Made by a program: the position numbers and the translations under genes. From Psychrobacillus glaciei (lineage in GTDB: Bacteria > Bacillota > Bacilli > Bacillales_A > Planococcaceae), in the NCBI RefSeq assembly GCF_008973485.1, contig NZ_CP031223.1, positions 1,054,001 through 1,118,000 on the forward strand: DNA of 64,000 bases. Direction: 5' to 3'. The notes below the pieces were generated by a model. That model saw nothing but the letters and a program-made list of their open reading frames with translations, ran no database searches and was not told the origin of the DNA. Positions 9,022-17,667 of the stretch are shown here, in pieces; the stretch's first letter is position 1, and the number at the start of each line of letters is the position of its first letter.

Positions 9022-9055
9022 AAAGCGTTTGGACAACTTGTTCCAAGCGCTTTCT
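9022..9055 (+). terminator. Terminator-like hairpin between flgL and yviE
   Basis: AAAGCGTTTGGA pairs with TCCAAGCGCTTT (one G-T pair) and is followed by TCTTT. The weak T run suggests attenuation or partial termination. Confidence 0.7.
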
Positions 9056-9072
9056 TTAAAGGGGGAGCAAAA

Positions 9073-9627
9073 ATGAATATTCCCAAACTTCAAGTCCAGA
9101 CCACAAAAGCTCAAATCGGTTTAAACATTCAAAAGGCCGTGCAACAAATTGAACAACCGAAAGCCAATCTAGACTTACAACAGCCAAAAGCAATACAAAC
9201 GATGGAAACGACACAACCCACGCTTTCCATAGATACCGAACAAGCAAGAGCTGACTTAGATTTAATGAGCTCAAACAGAAGAACTGCAGAAGTTGCAGAT
9301 TACGGAAGACAAACGGCATTAGAAGGAGTTGCCAGACGAGCACAAGAAGGTAATGAGCTAATGCGAATTGAAAATGGTGGAAATCCCATAGCTAGTCAAG
9401 CAATGCAATGGGGAAGACAACCGTATTCATCTTTGTCCATTCAATTCATCCCGTCTCAAGGTAGTGTTAAAGAAAGCTTTCAACCAGGAACCGTCGATAT
9501 ACGAGTAGAACCACAGCAAGTAATTAATAACACAACAACCAACAAACCAATCCATACATACACGCCAGGAAAAGTAACAGTAGAGATGTTACAAAATCCC
9601 TCCATAACAATTGATTGGCTAGTATAA
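9073..9627 (+). CDS. yviE: YviE, DUF6470-family protein
   Basis: DUF6470/YviE-type protein of 184 residues. The N-terminal part repeats the pattern P-x-L-x-[IL]-x-[TQ]-x-[QK]-A (LQVQTTKAQIGL, PTLSIDTEQARADL). The C-terminal part is beta-rich. It has no signal peptide or membrane segment. In B. subtilis yviE sits between flgL and fliW, as here, which makes a flagellar role likely, but no biochemical function is known. The ATG follows AAAGGGGGAG. It is 24 bp upstream of fliW. Confidence 0.88.
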   Translation: MNIPKLQVQTTKAQIGLNIQKAVQQIEQPKANLDLQQPKAIQTMETTQPTLSIDTEQARADLDLMSSNRRTAEVADYGRQTALEGVARRAQEGNELMRIENGGNPIASQAMQWGRQPYSSLSIQFIPSQGSVKESFQPGTVDIRVEPQQVINNTTTNKPIHTYTPGKVTVEMLQNPSITIDWLV

Positions 9628-9651
9628 AGAATCGTAAGGAGCTAAAACAAC

Positions 9652-10089
9652 ATGAAACTGAAAACTGCCTATTTGGGCGAAATAGAAGTCGCAGAATCCA
9701 GTATTGTAAATTTTGAGCATGGCATACCAGGATTTGAACAAGAAAAATTCTTCGCGTTACTTCCAGTAGAAGATAACGAAGTTTTTAACGTATTACAATC
9801 GACACATACTGAATCATTAGCATTTATCATTACAAATCCATATACAATCTCAAACAACTATACATTTGAATTAGACGAAGCAACGGTTCACACTTTGCAA
9901 ATAAATGAAGAAAAAGAAGTCGCAGTATTTGCGATTGTTTCATTGAAAGAAACAATTGCAACATCTACCATCAATCTAAAAGCACCAATCGTTTTAAATA
10001 CAACAAATAAAAAAGCGAAACAAGTTATTTTAAATAACGAAGAACACGACATTCGTCACCTCATTTCAACAGAAAGTATAAAAGGGTGA
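9652..10089 (+). CDS. fliW: Flagellar assembly factor FliW
   Basis: FliW of 145 residues, the usual length, with family motifs FEHGIPGFE and the C-terminal LNAPI-type strand (NLKAPIVLNTTNKKAKQVIL). FliW binds flagellin in the cytoplasm. When flagellin is secreted, freed FliW binds and inhibits CsrA, which relieves repression of hag translation. Gene order fliW-csrA-hag matches this circuit. The ATG has an AAGGAGC site, and it lies 4 nt from csrA. Confidence 0.95.
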   Translation: MKLKTAYLGEIEVAESSIVNFEHGIPGFEQEKFFALLPVEDNEVFNVLQSTHTESLAFIITNPYTISNNYTFELDEATVHTLQINEEKEVAVFAIVSLKETIATSTINLKAPIVLNTTNKKAKQVILNNEEHDIRHLISTESIKG

Positions 10090-10093
10090 TCAC

Positions 10094-10303
10094 ATGCTAG
10101 TTCTTTCACGCAAAGCAGGAGAAACAATTTGGATTGGGGAAGACGTGGAAATCGTAATCTCTGAAGTAAAAGGAGAACAAGTAAAAATAGGCATCCGAGC
10201 ACCAAGGAGCATTGACGTTATCCGTGGGGAATTAAGAGAAGATGTGTCTAATTCGAATACAGAAGCAGTGCTTAAAAACTTGGACATATTTAAACAAAAG
10301 TAA
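10094..10303 (+). CDS. csrA: Carbon storage/translational regulator CsrA
   Basis: CsrA of 69 residues with the signature MLVLSRKAGETIWIGEDVEI and the RNA-binding C-terminal segment (APRSIDVIRGEL). In Firmicutes the dimer binds the hag leader, blocking ribosome access, and is antagonised by FliW. The ATG follows AAAGGGTGATC overlapping the end of fliW. The matching RNA sites are seen just downstream in the hag leader. Confidence 0.96.
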   Translation: MLVLSRKAGETIWIGEDVEIVISEVKGEQVKIGIRAPRSIDVIRGELREDVSNSNTEAVLKNLDIFKQK

Positions 10304-10354
10304 AAACAATTCCAATAAATCGACAAAAAGATTCAAAAAAATAGAAAAAGCTAT

Positions 10355-10380
10355 TAAACAATGAAAAAACATTCCGATAC
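10355..10380 (+). promoter_or_regulatory. Sigma-D-like promoter of hag
   Basis: TAAA at 10355-10358, a 14-nt spacer and TCCGATAC at 10373-10380 (6 of 8 matches to GCCGATAT). It is placed so that the transcript would carry the CsrA hairpin leader. The spacer is one base shorter than the usual 15. Confidence 0.65.
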
Positions 10381-10446
10381 TATCTATGTAAGCAAGAAAA
10401 ACGAGGTCCGGCCGGCTCGGTTCTCTTGTTCAACATACTAAAACAC

Positions 10447-10483
10447 TGCTCACAAGGACGTGAGCAACACATTTCAAGGAGGA
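10447..10483 (+). promoter_or_regulatory. CsrA-binding hairpin and Shine-Dalgarno of the hag leader
   Basis: TGCTCAC (10447-10453) pairs with GTGAGCA (10460-10466) and presents AAGGAC in a 6-nt loop. Read as ACAAGGACGT, this matches the CsrA consensus core. A second site, CAAGGAGGA (10475-10483), overlaps the ribosome binding site. This is the two-site layout known from the B. subtilis hag leader, where a CsrA dimer bridges both sites. Confidence 0.82.
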
Positions 10484-10490
10484 ACTAATA

Positions 10491-11987
10491 ATGATTATCA
10501 ATCACAATATTGCAGCACTTAACACACACCGTCAGTTATCAACTGCGACAAACGCACAATCTAAATCGATGGAAAAGCTTGCTTCAGGTCTTCGTATCAA
10601 TAAAGCTGGAGATGATGCAGCAGGTCTAGCAATCTCTGAAAAAATGCGTGGACAAATCCGTGGGTTGGACCAAGCTTCTAAAAACTCACAAGATGCGATT
10701 TCACTTATTCAAACTGGTGAGGGTGCATTAAATGAAACTCACGATATTTTGCAAAGAATGAGAGAATTATCCGTTCAATCAGCAAATGATACAACTACAA
10801 ACGATGATCGTAAAAAGATACAAGCAGAAGTTGATGAGCTTGCGAAGGAAATTACTCGTGTTTCTAATACTACAGAGTTTAATACACAAAATTTATTAGC
10901 AGGCGGATTAGAGAACACTTATCAAATTGGCGCTAATAAAGGTCAAAATATAAGTTTAAGTATTAAAGCAATGGATGCCAAATCTTTAGGTGTTGCTGGT
11001 TCTGAAGTTAGTACTACTGTCACAAGTGCAGAACTTGCTAAAACGGGAATTTCCAGTGTTGATACTACATCAGCTGGGGGAGTTAATGGGAAACATGTTG
11101 CTATAAAGTATGATGATGCCGCAGTTGCAGTTACAGCAGGTGGTCTAACATCTATGGTAGATGATGCTAGTGCATATACAGGTTCTTCTGATAAAACTTT
11201 CACATTAAAAGCTGCTGCTGTAGATGGTGCCGGAAAAGTTACTGATTTGCAATTCTCAACTGATGGAGGGAAAAACTGGAAATCAGCAACTGTTGGTACT
11301 AATAATGGAGCTGACTGGATTTTAGAAGACGGCGTTGCAGTGAAAGACATGGCAGTTACAGGTATTGCAAAAGGTGCAACAGGAACAATTTCAGCAACTG
11401 CAGAAAAGTTAACTATTTCTTTAGATAACGATGGTGCAGGTGCAGGTAGAATTGGTAAGGAAGTCGTAGTCCATAACAATCAGTCTAGTGCTGTTATTGG
11501 ATCTGATGCTACTGATCAAGTTGTAACAGTTAACTTTGATTTTGATACAGTAAAAGGAAATTTAACTTCTGGAGCTGGTTATTCAGCTGGAAAATCTACT
11601 GCAATAGCTCAAACAGTAACAGAATCTACATCAGCGACTATCGGAGCAAATGGTACTGTCACTAATGAAGCAACAGCAAAAGGCGGTATAAATGTTTCAA
11701 GTCAATCTAAGGCAAACTTAGCTATTGAAACAATTAATAATGCTATTACAACTGTCTCGGAAGAGCGTTCTAAACTAGGTGCTGTACAAAATCGTCTAGA
11801 ACACACAATCAATAACTTAAACACATCTTCTGAAAACCTAACTGCTGCGGAATCTCGTATCCGTGACGTAGACATGGCGAAAGAAATGATGAACCAAACT
11901 AAGAACTCAATTCTTTCTCAAGCTGCTCAAGCTATGCTTGCTCAAGCTAACCAACAACCACAAGGCGTGCTTCAATTATTACGTTAA
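10491..11987 (+). CDS. hag: Flagellin Hag with a large central variable domain
   Basis: Flagellin of 498 residues, against 304 in B. subtilis Hag. Conserved D0/D1 segments are at both ends: N-terminal MIINHNIAALNTHRQL to about residue 165, and C-terminal from about 405 (SRIRDVDMAKEMM, ending ANQQPQGVLQLLR). Residues about 170-400 are a Thr/Ala/Gly-rich, beta-type insertion with no sequence I recognise. This would be a surface-exposed D2/D3 domain of the filament. AAGGAGG precedes the ATG, and translation is probably governed by the CsrA hairpin. The gene stands alone between its own promoter and terminator. Confidence 0.96.
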   Translation: MIINHNIAALNTHRQLSTATNAQSKSMEKLASGLRINKAGDDAAGLAISEKMRGQIRGLDQASKNSQDAISLIQTGEGALNETHDILQRMRELSVQSANDTTTNDDRKKIQAEVDELAKEITRVSNTTEFNTQNLLAGGLENTYQIGANKGQNISLSIKAMDAKSLGVAGSEVSTTVTSAELAKTGISSVDTTSAGGVNGKHVAIKYDDAAVAVTAGGLTSMVDDASAYTGSSDKTFTLKAAAVDGAGKVTDLQFSTDGGKNWKSATVGTNNGADWILEDGVAVKDMAVTGIAKGATGTISATAEKLTISLDNDGAGAGRIGKEVVVHNNQSSAVIGSDATDQVVTVNFDFDTVKGNLTSGAGYSAGKSTAIAQTVTESTSATIGANGTVTNEATAKGGINVSSQSKANLAIETINNAITTVSEERSKLGAVQNRLEHTINNLNTSSENLTAAESRIRDVDMAKEMMNQTKNSILSQAAQAMLAQANQQPQGVLQLLR

Positions 11988-12000
11988 TCTGGTTATTAAA

Positions 12001-12031
12001 ACGCGGTCCGAGCAATCGGCCGTGTTTTTTC
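12001..12031 (+). terminator. Rho-independent terminator of hag
   Basis: ACGCGGTCCGA pairs with TCGGCCGTGT (one bulged T, GCAA loop), followed by six T and a C. Confidence 0.9.
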
Positions 12032-12316
12032 ATAATTGAATTTAATCAGCGAAAAAAATGATAACTTTTCCCAGTGTAAGAAACAATTCTAACAATGGAC
12101 TACTACTCAGTTTTAATATTAAACATGTGCATGATATGTAGTAGAACATTTTTAGATATCATTTCACTTGCAATTACAATTTAACCGTAAAATTATTATA
12201 TTAATTTTTCCCCAAGAGAATTCTTCTCTATTTTATTATAAACTAATAATATATTTGTTTATCAGATGACTAAAACCTCCTCCATCTATTATCACCAACT
12301 TAATGTAAATCCGTTG
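12032..12316. other. AT-rich intergenic stretch between hag and flaG
   Basis: About 285 bp with no convincing open reading frame, repeat or stable hairpin. It contains none of the 21-bp-pitch words found in other long gaps. Confidence 0.6.
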
Positions 12317-12343
12317 TTAATAACATTTGTTCATAACCGATAT
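12317..12343 (+). promoter_or_regulatory. Sigma-D-like promoter of flaG-fliD-fliS-fliT
   Basis: TTAA (12317-12320; 3 of 4 matches to TAAA), a 15-nt spacer and ACCGATAT (12336-12343; 7 of 8 matches to GCCGATAT). It lies 42 bp upstream of flaG. Confidence 0.75.
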
Positions 12344-12384
12344 ATAAACTAAGACATGTACTTATCTAGGGGGCAAGATTTTGT

Positions 12385-12756
12385 ATGGTAAATCGTATTA
12401 CTGACTCTGCTGTTAACATTCCATTTAATATGATAACTAAAACAGCAGAACACGATTCTTTTGTGGAACCTATTGTATCCGTTTCTGCTCAAACTTCCGA
12501 TTCTAAAGAAAACGCAGAACAAGATTTCTTACCTGCTGAAAAAGCGAAAAAGATGACAGACAGTATGAACAAGTTTTTGGAAACGACAAATACCGAATTG
12601 CGTTTTAAATATCATGAAAAGCTGAATATGTATTATGTGACGTTAATAGACTCCAAAACAGATGAAGTAGTTCGAGAAATTCCATCAAAGAAAATGTTGG
12701 ATATGTACGCAGCAATGCAGGATTTTATGGGACTTTTTGTTGATAAAAAAATATAA
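12385..12756 (+). CDS. flaG: FlaG-family flagellar protein
   Basis: FlaG/YvyC-family protein of 123 residues. The C-terminal domain is typical: a helix followed by LRFKYHEKLNMYYVTLIDSKTDEVVREIPSKKMLDM. The N-terminal third is polar and variable. The family is linked to filament length in other bacteria. The start is ATG at 12385 with an AGGGGGC site about 11 nt upstream, somewhat long spacing. It is 15 bp from fliD and first after the sigma-D-like promoter. Confidence 0.9.
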   Translation: MVNRITDSAVNIPFNMITKTAEHDSFVEPIVSVSAQTSDSKENAEQDFLPAEKAKKMTDSMNKFLETTNTELRFKYHEKLNMYYVTLIDSKTDEVVREIPSKKMLDMYAAMQDFMGLFVDKKI

Positions 12757-12771
12757 AGGGTTGGTGATTTC

Positions 12772-14301
12772 GTGCGTATTACCGGATTAGCGAGTGGTAT
12801 GGATACAGAGTCGATGATTAAGGATTTAATGAAGGCTCAGAGAATTCCTTTAGATAAAATAACACAGAAAAAGCAATATACTGAGTGGCAATTAGAAGAT
12901 TATCGATCGATTAATAGAAAACTAAATGACTTTAGTAATAACCTTTTTGATACGATGATGAAACAATCCACATTTTTAGCTAAAACCGTGAATGTATCAT
13001 CTCCAGATGCAGTTAGTATAAAAAGCGTAAGTGGAACTTCTGAATTTTCCGGAACGATTTCCGTTTCTCGTTTAGCATCCCAGGCATCTATGCAAAGCAA
13101 TGATAGTATCGGGAAAAATATTGATACAAAATTGACAATGAGTAAATTAGGTTATATAGGAACAACTGGTTCGGTTACCATTAATGCGATTGATGCGGGG
13201 GGGGATTTAAAGGCGGAAAATACGAAAACAATTATTTTTGATCCTTCAACGGATACTCTGGAATCAGTATTGAAAAAGATAAATAGTGAATCTGGAGTGT
13301 CAGCTTTTTACGATTCATTTTCGGGTAAAATTGCAATGACGGCTAAAAACTCCGGAAATGTTGTTGGTGACGTTGAGATGCAAGTAAGTGGGGATTTGGC
13401 AACATTTTTTAATTTATCAACAAATAACGTTATTGCTGAACAAGATGGAAATGGGAAATCCGGTGTAAATTCAAAGTTTATTTTTAATGGTTTGGAAACA
13501 GAAAGATCTAGTAACTCCTTCCAAATTAATGGATTTGAGATATCTTTAAAACAAGTAACTACTGATCCAACGGATTCCTCAAAAACAAATTCGGTATCTT
13601 TCAGTTCTGCTCCTGATACGGATAAAATAGTGGATGCAGTTAAGAAGTTTGTTGATAATTACAATAAATTGATCGAAGAGTTAAACGCAAAAGTCCGGGA
13701 AGTAAAATATCGCGATTTCCAACCACTATCTACTGAACAAAAAGCAGATATGAAGGAAAAAGAAATTGAACTTTGGGAAGAAAAGGCAAAGAGTGGTACT
13801 CTTAAAAATGAATCAATTCTAACGAGTATGCTTCAAAGTATGCGCTCCGCATTAAACAGTGTTGTTGAAGGTACATCTGGTACTCTGCGTTTGAGTGACA
13901 TCGGTATAACAACTTCTAAAGATTACTTAACGAATGGTAAATTAGAGATTGACGAAACAAAACTGAGAGAAGCGATTAATGCTGATCCAAACAAAGTATA
14001 TGAAGTTTTTGCAAAACCGGGATCTACGGAAAAGGATACAGGTCTGGCTTCAAAAATTCGTACTAGTATCATTCAGAGTAGAACTAAATTAACTGATAAA
14101 GCCGGAATAACTGGTGCCCCTAATTCAACGTTTTCCATAGGGCGTTTACTTAAAGGCTACGATGATCAAATTACTCGATTCGAAGCTCGCCTTAAAACAA
14201 TAGAAAGTCGTTATTACAAACAATTTTCAGCGATGGAATCGGCCATTCAACGTGCAAATGCGCAGTCTGCTCAGCTTACAAATGCATTTAGTAATAACTA
14301 A
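12772..14301 (+). CDS. fliD: Flagellar filament cap protein FliD (HAP2)
   Basis: FliD of 509 residues (B. subtilis 498). The N terminus MRITGLASGMDTESMIKDLM is diagnostic and the C-terminal coiled-coil (YKQFSAMESAIQRANAQSAQL) is present. The pentameric cap at the filament tip folds exported flagellin. The start is GTG at 12772, preceded by a GGTTGGTGAT region; the family N terminus supports this start. Its chaperone FliT is encoded two genes downstream. Confidence 0.95.
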   Translation: MRITGLASGMDTESMIKDLMKAQRIPLDKITQKKQYTEWQLEDYRSINRKLNDFSNNLFDTMMKQSTFLAKTVNVSSPDAVSIKSVSGTSEFSGTISVSRLASQASMQSNDSIGKNIDTKLTMSKLGYIGTTGSVTINAIDAGGDLKAENTKTIIFDPSTDTLESVLKKINSESGVSAFYDSFSGKIAMTAKNSGNVVGDVEMQVSGDLATFFNLSTNNVIAEQDGNGKSGVNSKFIFNGLETERSSNSFQINGFEISLKQVTTDPTDSSKTNSVSFSSAPDTDKIVDAVKKFVDNYNKLIEELNAKVREVKYRDFQPLSTEQKADMKEKEIELWEEKAKSGTLKNESILTSMLQSMRSALNSVVEGTSGTLRLSDIGITTSKDYLTNGKLEIDETKLREAINADPNKVYEVFAKPGSTEKDTGLASKIRTSIIQSRTKLTDKAGITGAPNSTFSIGRLLKGYDDQITRFEARLKTIESRYYKQFSAMESAIQRANAQSAQLTNAFSNN

Positions 14302-14345
14302 TCAGAAGTTTTAATTATATTGTTATTGAAAAGAGGAGTGTCTTC

Positions 14346-14747
14346 ATGGCTGTGAATAATCCATACAAAGCCTATCAACAAAATAGTGTGACCCAATCTA
14401 CCCCTGGTGAGTTGACACTCATGTTGTATAATGGCTGTTTGAAATTTTTGAATCAAGCTAAAAAAGGAATAGAAACGAAAGATATTGAACTAAAAAATAC
14501 GAATATCCAAAAAGCACAAAATATTTTGCGTGAACTGATGATTACGCTCGATATGTCTGTACCTGTTTCTAAATCCATGATTACCTTATATGAATATATG
14601 CTTAATCATTTAGTCGAAGCAAATATTCAAAATGATCTAGCAAAAGTGGATGAAGTGATTGGATATACGACGGAATTCCGTGATACTTGGAAGCAAGTCA
14701 TACAAATCAATCGTCAAAAACAATATGGCTCTACTGGTGAAATATGA
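14346..14747 (+). CDS. fliS: Flagellin-specific chaperone FliS
   Basis: FliS of 133 residues, the normal length. It has the N-terminal YKAYQQNSVTQSTPGELTLMLY signature in shortened form (NPYKAYQQNSV, TPGELTLMLYNG) and an all-helical body. FliS binds the C terminus of flagellin and stops it polymerising in the cytoplasm. The ATG follows AAGAGGAG. It overlaps fliT by 4 nt (ATGA), indicating translational coupling. Confidence 0.95.
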   Translation: MAVNNPYKAYQQNSVTQSTPGELTLMLYNGCLKFLNQAKKGIETKDIELKNTNIQKAQNILRELMITLDMSVPVSKSMITLYEYMLNHLVEANIQNDLAKVDEVIGYTTEFRDTWKQVIQINRQKQYGSTGEI

Positions 14748-15097
14748 TTCGCAATAGTCTAATGGCATGGAGAAATGCGACAGAACTTTTAGTACGCATT
14801 TTGGATATGCGAGAAGAAGATAAGCGTGATGCCGTGATTGAACAAATGGAGAAGTTGTTAGATGAACGAGATACCTTGCAACCATCCATTCAAGCGCCAT
14901 TCACAAATGAGGAAGAAGCATTTGGAAAAGAGCTACTCCCATTAGAAGCAGCACTTCAAGAAAAAATGAAATTGTTTATGAATGACATTCGCCTCAATAT
15001 TACAGAGCAACAAAAGAAAAAAGTGTCCGTCCATGCTTATATGGACCCTTATGCTCAAGTATATCGAGATGGCACATTTTACGATAAGAAAAATTAA
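14744..15097 (+). CDS. fliT: Flagellar protein FliT, putative export chaperone
   Basis: Helical protein of 117 residues directly after fliS. It is the size and position of FliT (113 residues in B. subtilis), the chaperone of FliD. The C-terminal region is short and basic-aromatic (VSVHAYMDPYAQVYRDGTFYDKKN), like the Firmicute FliT tail. The primary sequence of this family is weakly conserved, so the call rests partly on position and predicted helicity. ATG at 14744 overlaps the fliS stop. Confidence 0.85.
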   Translation: MIRNSLMAWRNATELLVRILDMREEDKRDAVIEQMEKLLDERDTLQPSIQAPFTNEEEAFGKELLPLEAALQEKMKLFMNDIRLNITEQQKKKVSVHAYMDPYAQVYRDGTFYDKKN

Positions 15098-15153
15098 TAC
15101 ACAAACCGGCATCTAGCATATGCTTTGCAGATTTTTTAGAGGGAGTCAACAAC

Positions 15154-15540
15154 ATGTCAACTTTCATTGAAGAACATTTACAACTAGTCCATCAATATCG
15201 TGAAATGCTAGAATCTATCGAGGAAGGCTTTCAATATGTATTGGCTAGTTTTCAAGATTACTCTAAAACAGAAGGTGACTTGGTACTCAGTGATATCTTT
15301 ACAGCCTTTGTACGAATTGTCCAGGTTAATCAAGATTTATCCGTCCTATTTCAAGATAATGCCTCCATTGTTGAAGCGATAAATTCGTTTGATGAAGTTG
15401 TTTTAGCGACTGATAAAATGGATGGCTTATTTGAAAAATCACAAGAGAAACAAGAGATAGTATCAAAGTTTCTATATCCTGCATTTGAACTATGGCATCA
15501 AAAGATCCAACCACTGCTAATAGAACTTACACAACTTTAA
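15154..15540 (+). CDS. Uncharacterised helical protein at the end of the fliD operon
   Basis: I do not recognise this 128-residue protein. It is acidic and predicted almost wholly helical. It has no signal peptide, membrane segment or cysteines, and begins MSTFIEEHLQLVHQYREMLE. A well-placed GAGGGAG site precedes the ATG, and it lies 56 bp after fliT and before a strong terminator, so co-transcription with fliD-fliS-fliT is likely. B. subtilis has hpf (yvyD) at the corresponding position, not a homolog of this gene. The helical, acidic character would suit a flagellar chaperone or a small regulator; that is inference only. Confidence 0.7.
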   Translation: MSTFIEEHLQLVHQYREMLESIEEGFQYVLASFQDYSKTEGDLVLSDIFTAFVRIVQVNQDLSVLFQDNASIVEAINSFDEVVLATDKMDGLFEKSQEKQEIVSKFLYPAFELWHQKIQPLLIELTQL

Positions 15541-15544
15541 TAGA

Positions 15545-15577
15545 AAAGCTCCAAGATCAAAGTCTTGGAGCTTTTTA
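15545..15577 (+). terminator. Rho-independent terminator of the flaG-fliT operon
   Basis: AAAGCTCCAAGA pairs perfectly with TCTTGGAGCTTT around a 6-nt loop, followed by a T run. Confidence 0.94.
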
Positions 15578-15756
15578 CTATTTTTCAGCACTTCTCTCTT
15601 AAAATCCATTTTCCTATTCACAAGAATAAAATAGATGCATATTTTACATAAATACTCATTATTCTACAAATTCATACAAGTAGACTTACTATTCTAATAA
15701 ATTTAGTTTATAATTGTAGTAATATATTCCTCAAAAAGAAGGGGGTAATTTGTATT

Positions 15757-17532
15757 GTGAATACTTTATTAAACTCAAAAGTAGATAGCGTTAAAAATCG
15801 GAAGATATTTGATCAATTGTTAGAAATGGGCCAATTGTATAATCTAACTTTACATGAAGCTCTAGGTGAAGTTTGTCACAAATCGTCGATGCTCCTAGAA
15901 GTGGATCAAGTGTCGATTTGGATGCTTTCTAGTGATTCCTCTACACTTACTAAAATCGCCTCTTCTATTCAAATGGAGGATGAAGTTTCAGAGGTGCATC
16001 AAAAAGATTATCCTAGCTACTTCGAATTAATGAAAGAAGAGCATTTTTGGTCAGCAGAGCAAATGGATGAGCATATTTTTCCAATATCTACACATTCTAA
16101 TCGGTTAGAGTTTAAACTTACTGATCAGAAAGACTTTCATGGAGTATTAAGTATTCGCTACTCGAACAGGAGAGAATGGTCAGATGATTATTTATTTGTA
16201 CTGCCATCAATAGTTCATTCTATTATGCTATTAGTGGAAAGAGAATCATATAAAAGGCTTGCAATGGTAGACGCTTTGACAGGCCTTCGAAATTTAACTT
16301 CCTTTTTAGAAGAAACAACGGAAAGAATGACAAAAGTGGATGAAACAATGGATACCTACTTTATCTACCTTAAAATAGATCTTTTTCAAGATATTCAAGA
16401 TGTACTAGGAATTGATGGGGCAGATGAAGTTTTAAAAGAGGTAGCGTTGCGAATTCAAACGCTATTTCCTGCACCTTATTTAACTGCAAGGATCGGTTTT
16501 GATCATTTTGCCGTTTATTTTGATACAGCTAATAAGCCGCAAATGGGAGAGCGATATTTTGAAAAGGCTGACGAGGCGCTTGCTAAACAAATAATGGTCG
16601 ATGATCAAGAAGTATATTTAACATATTCTATTGGTTTTAGCCAATTTCCACAACATGGAAATAACGCTAAAGCTTGTTTAAATGCAGCACAAATAGCTTT
16701 AAATAATGGACGAAAGAAATTTTCAAGAAATGCACAAACTTTTTACCAACCTGAAATGTATACATCGATGTCGAATGATTTGCACACCGAGATGAATCTT
16801 CGTAAAGGGATAGAATCTAATGAGTTCGAACTATATTATCAACCAAAAGTGAACTGCGAGGACGGATCAATTGCTGGTTTTGAAGCACTTATTAGGTGGA
16901 ATCATCCAAAACTCGGTATTAGAGGACCTATGGAGTTTATCCCAATTGCAGAATCGACGGGATTAATAATACCGATCGGTGAGTGGGTTATTACACAGGC
17001 ATTGAAACAATTAGCATTGTGGGATATAGGACACCGCAAACAGTACACCATTTCCATTAATATTTCATCTCGACATTTTTTGCATAATGACTTTCCTAAG
17101 TACTTGTTGAGCCAAATGGACTATTACAAAGTTTCTCCAAGTCGACTAGTTATTGAGATTACGGAAAGCGTTGCGATGATGGAATATGAAACAGTGAAGG
17201 AACGAATCCATTATTTAAATGAGTTAGGATTTTCAGTTAGCATTGACGACTTCGGCACAGGTTTTTCTGCTTTTGTTTATTTGCAACATTTTCCTATAAA
17301 AGAAATTAAAATTGACCGTCAGTTTATTCAAGAAATTGAAAGTGATGAAAAGAGTTTAAGCATTACAAGGACAATTATTAATCTTGCAGAGCAACTATCG
17401 TTAAGAGTGGTTAGTGAAGGTGTAGAAACAATCGAGCAATGGGAAAAACTTAAAATGTTAGGGTGTCACGAACTACAAGGTTTTTATTTTTCAAAGCCGC
17501 TGAATATCAAAAAAATAGAAGAATTATATTAA
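15757..17532 (+). CDS. Cyclic-di-GMP phosphodiesterase candidate: GAF-like, degenerate GGDEF, EAL
   Basis: Cytoplasmic protein of 591 residues. A GAF-like sensor region (about 20-160) comes first. The GGDEF domain (about 170-325) is degenerate: the signature is GFDHF at 247-251, so cyclase activity is unlikely, though GTP binding is possible. The EAL domain (about 345-590) keeps the catalytic pattern: EAL at 376-378, SINISSRH, EITES, IDDFGTGFS, KIDR, EGVET and QGFYFSKPL. It therefore looks like an active c-di-GMP hydrolase. The start is GTG at 15757 with GAAGGGGG about 11 nt upstream. It sits between flagellar and chemotaxis genes, consistent with motility control. Confidence 0.88.
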   Translation: MNTLLNSKVDSVKNRKIFDQLLEMGQLYNLTLHEALGEVCHKSSMLLEVDQVSIWMLSSDSSTLTKIASSIQMEDEVSEVHQKDYPSYFELMKEEHFWSAEQMDEHIFPISTHSNRLEFKLTDQKDFHGVLSIRYSNRREWSDDYLFVLPSIVHSIMLLVERESYKRLAMVDALTGLRNLTSFLEETTERMTKVDETMDTYFIYLKIDLFQDIQDVLGIDGADEVLKEVALRIQTLFPAPYLTARIGFDHFAVYFDTANKPQMGERYFEKADEALAKQIMVDDQEVYLTYSIGFSQFPQHGNNAKACLNAAQIALNNGRKKFSRNAQTFYQPEMYTSMSNDLHTEMNLRKGIESNEFELYYQPKVNCEDGSIAGFEALIRWNHPKLGIRGPMEFIPIAESTGLIIPIGEWVITQALKQLALWDIGHRKQYTISINISSRHFLHNDFPKYLLSQMDYYKVSPSRLVIEITESVAMMEYETVKERIHYLNELGFSVSIDDFGTGFSAFVYLQHFPIKEIKIDRQFIQEIESDEKSLSITRTIINLAEQLSLRVVSEGVETIEQWEKLKMLGCHELQGFYFSKPLNIKKIEELY

Positions 17533-17667
17533 GACCTTTTTTGAATTTATTTTAATAAATGAAGGAACTGAAAAACACTAAGTTAGTTTTTATATAGTAA
17601 CTATTTGCTGAATATTAACTCCTCGTAAAAGGATTTAGTGCGACTTTAAATTCTATTTGTGACTAGA

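Noticed and set aside
10943-11479. 178-residue antisense open frame within hag
   Set aside because: It mirrors the codon bias of the Ala/Thr-rich flagellin insert, has no family resemblance and no ribosome site.
15757-17532. Bifunctional diguanylate cyclase/phosphodiesterase
   Set aside because: The GGDEF signature is GFDHF, so only the phosphodiesterase half is expected to be active.
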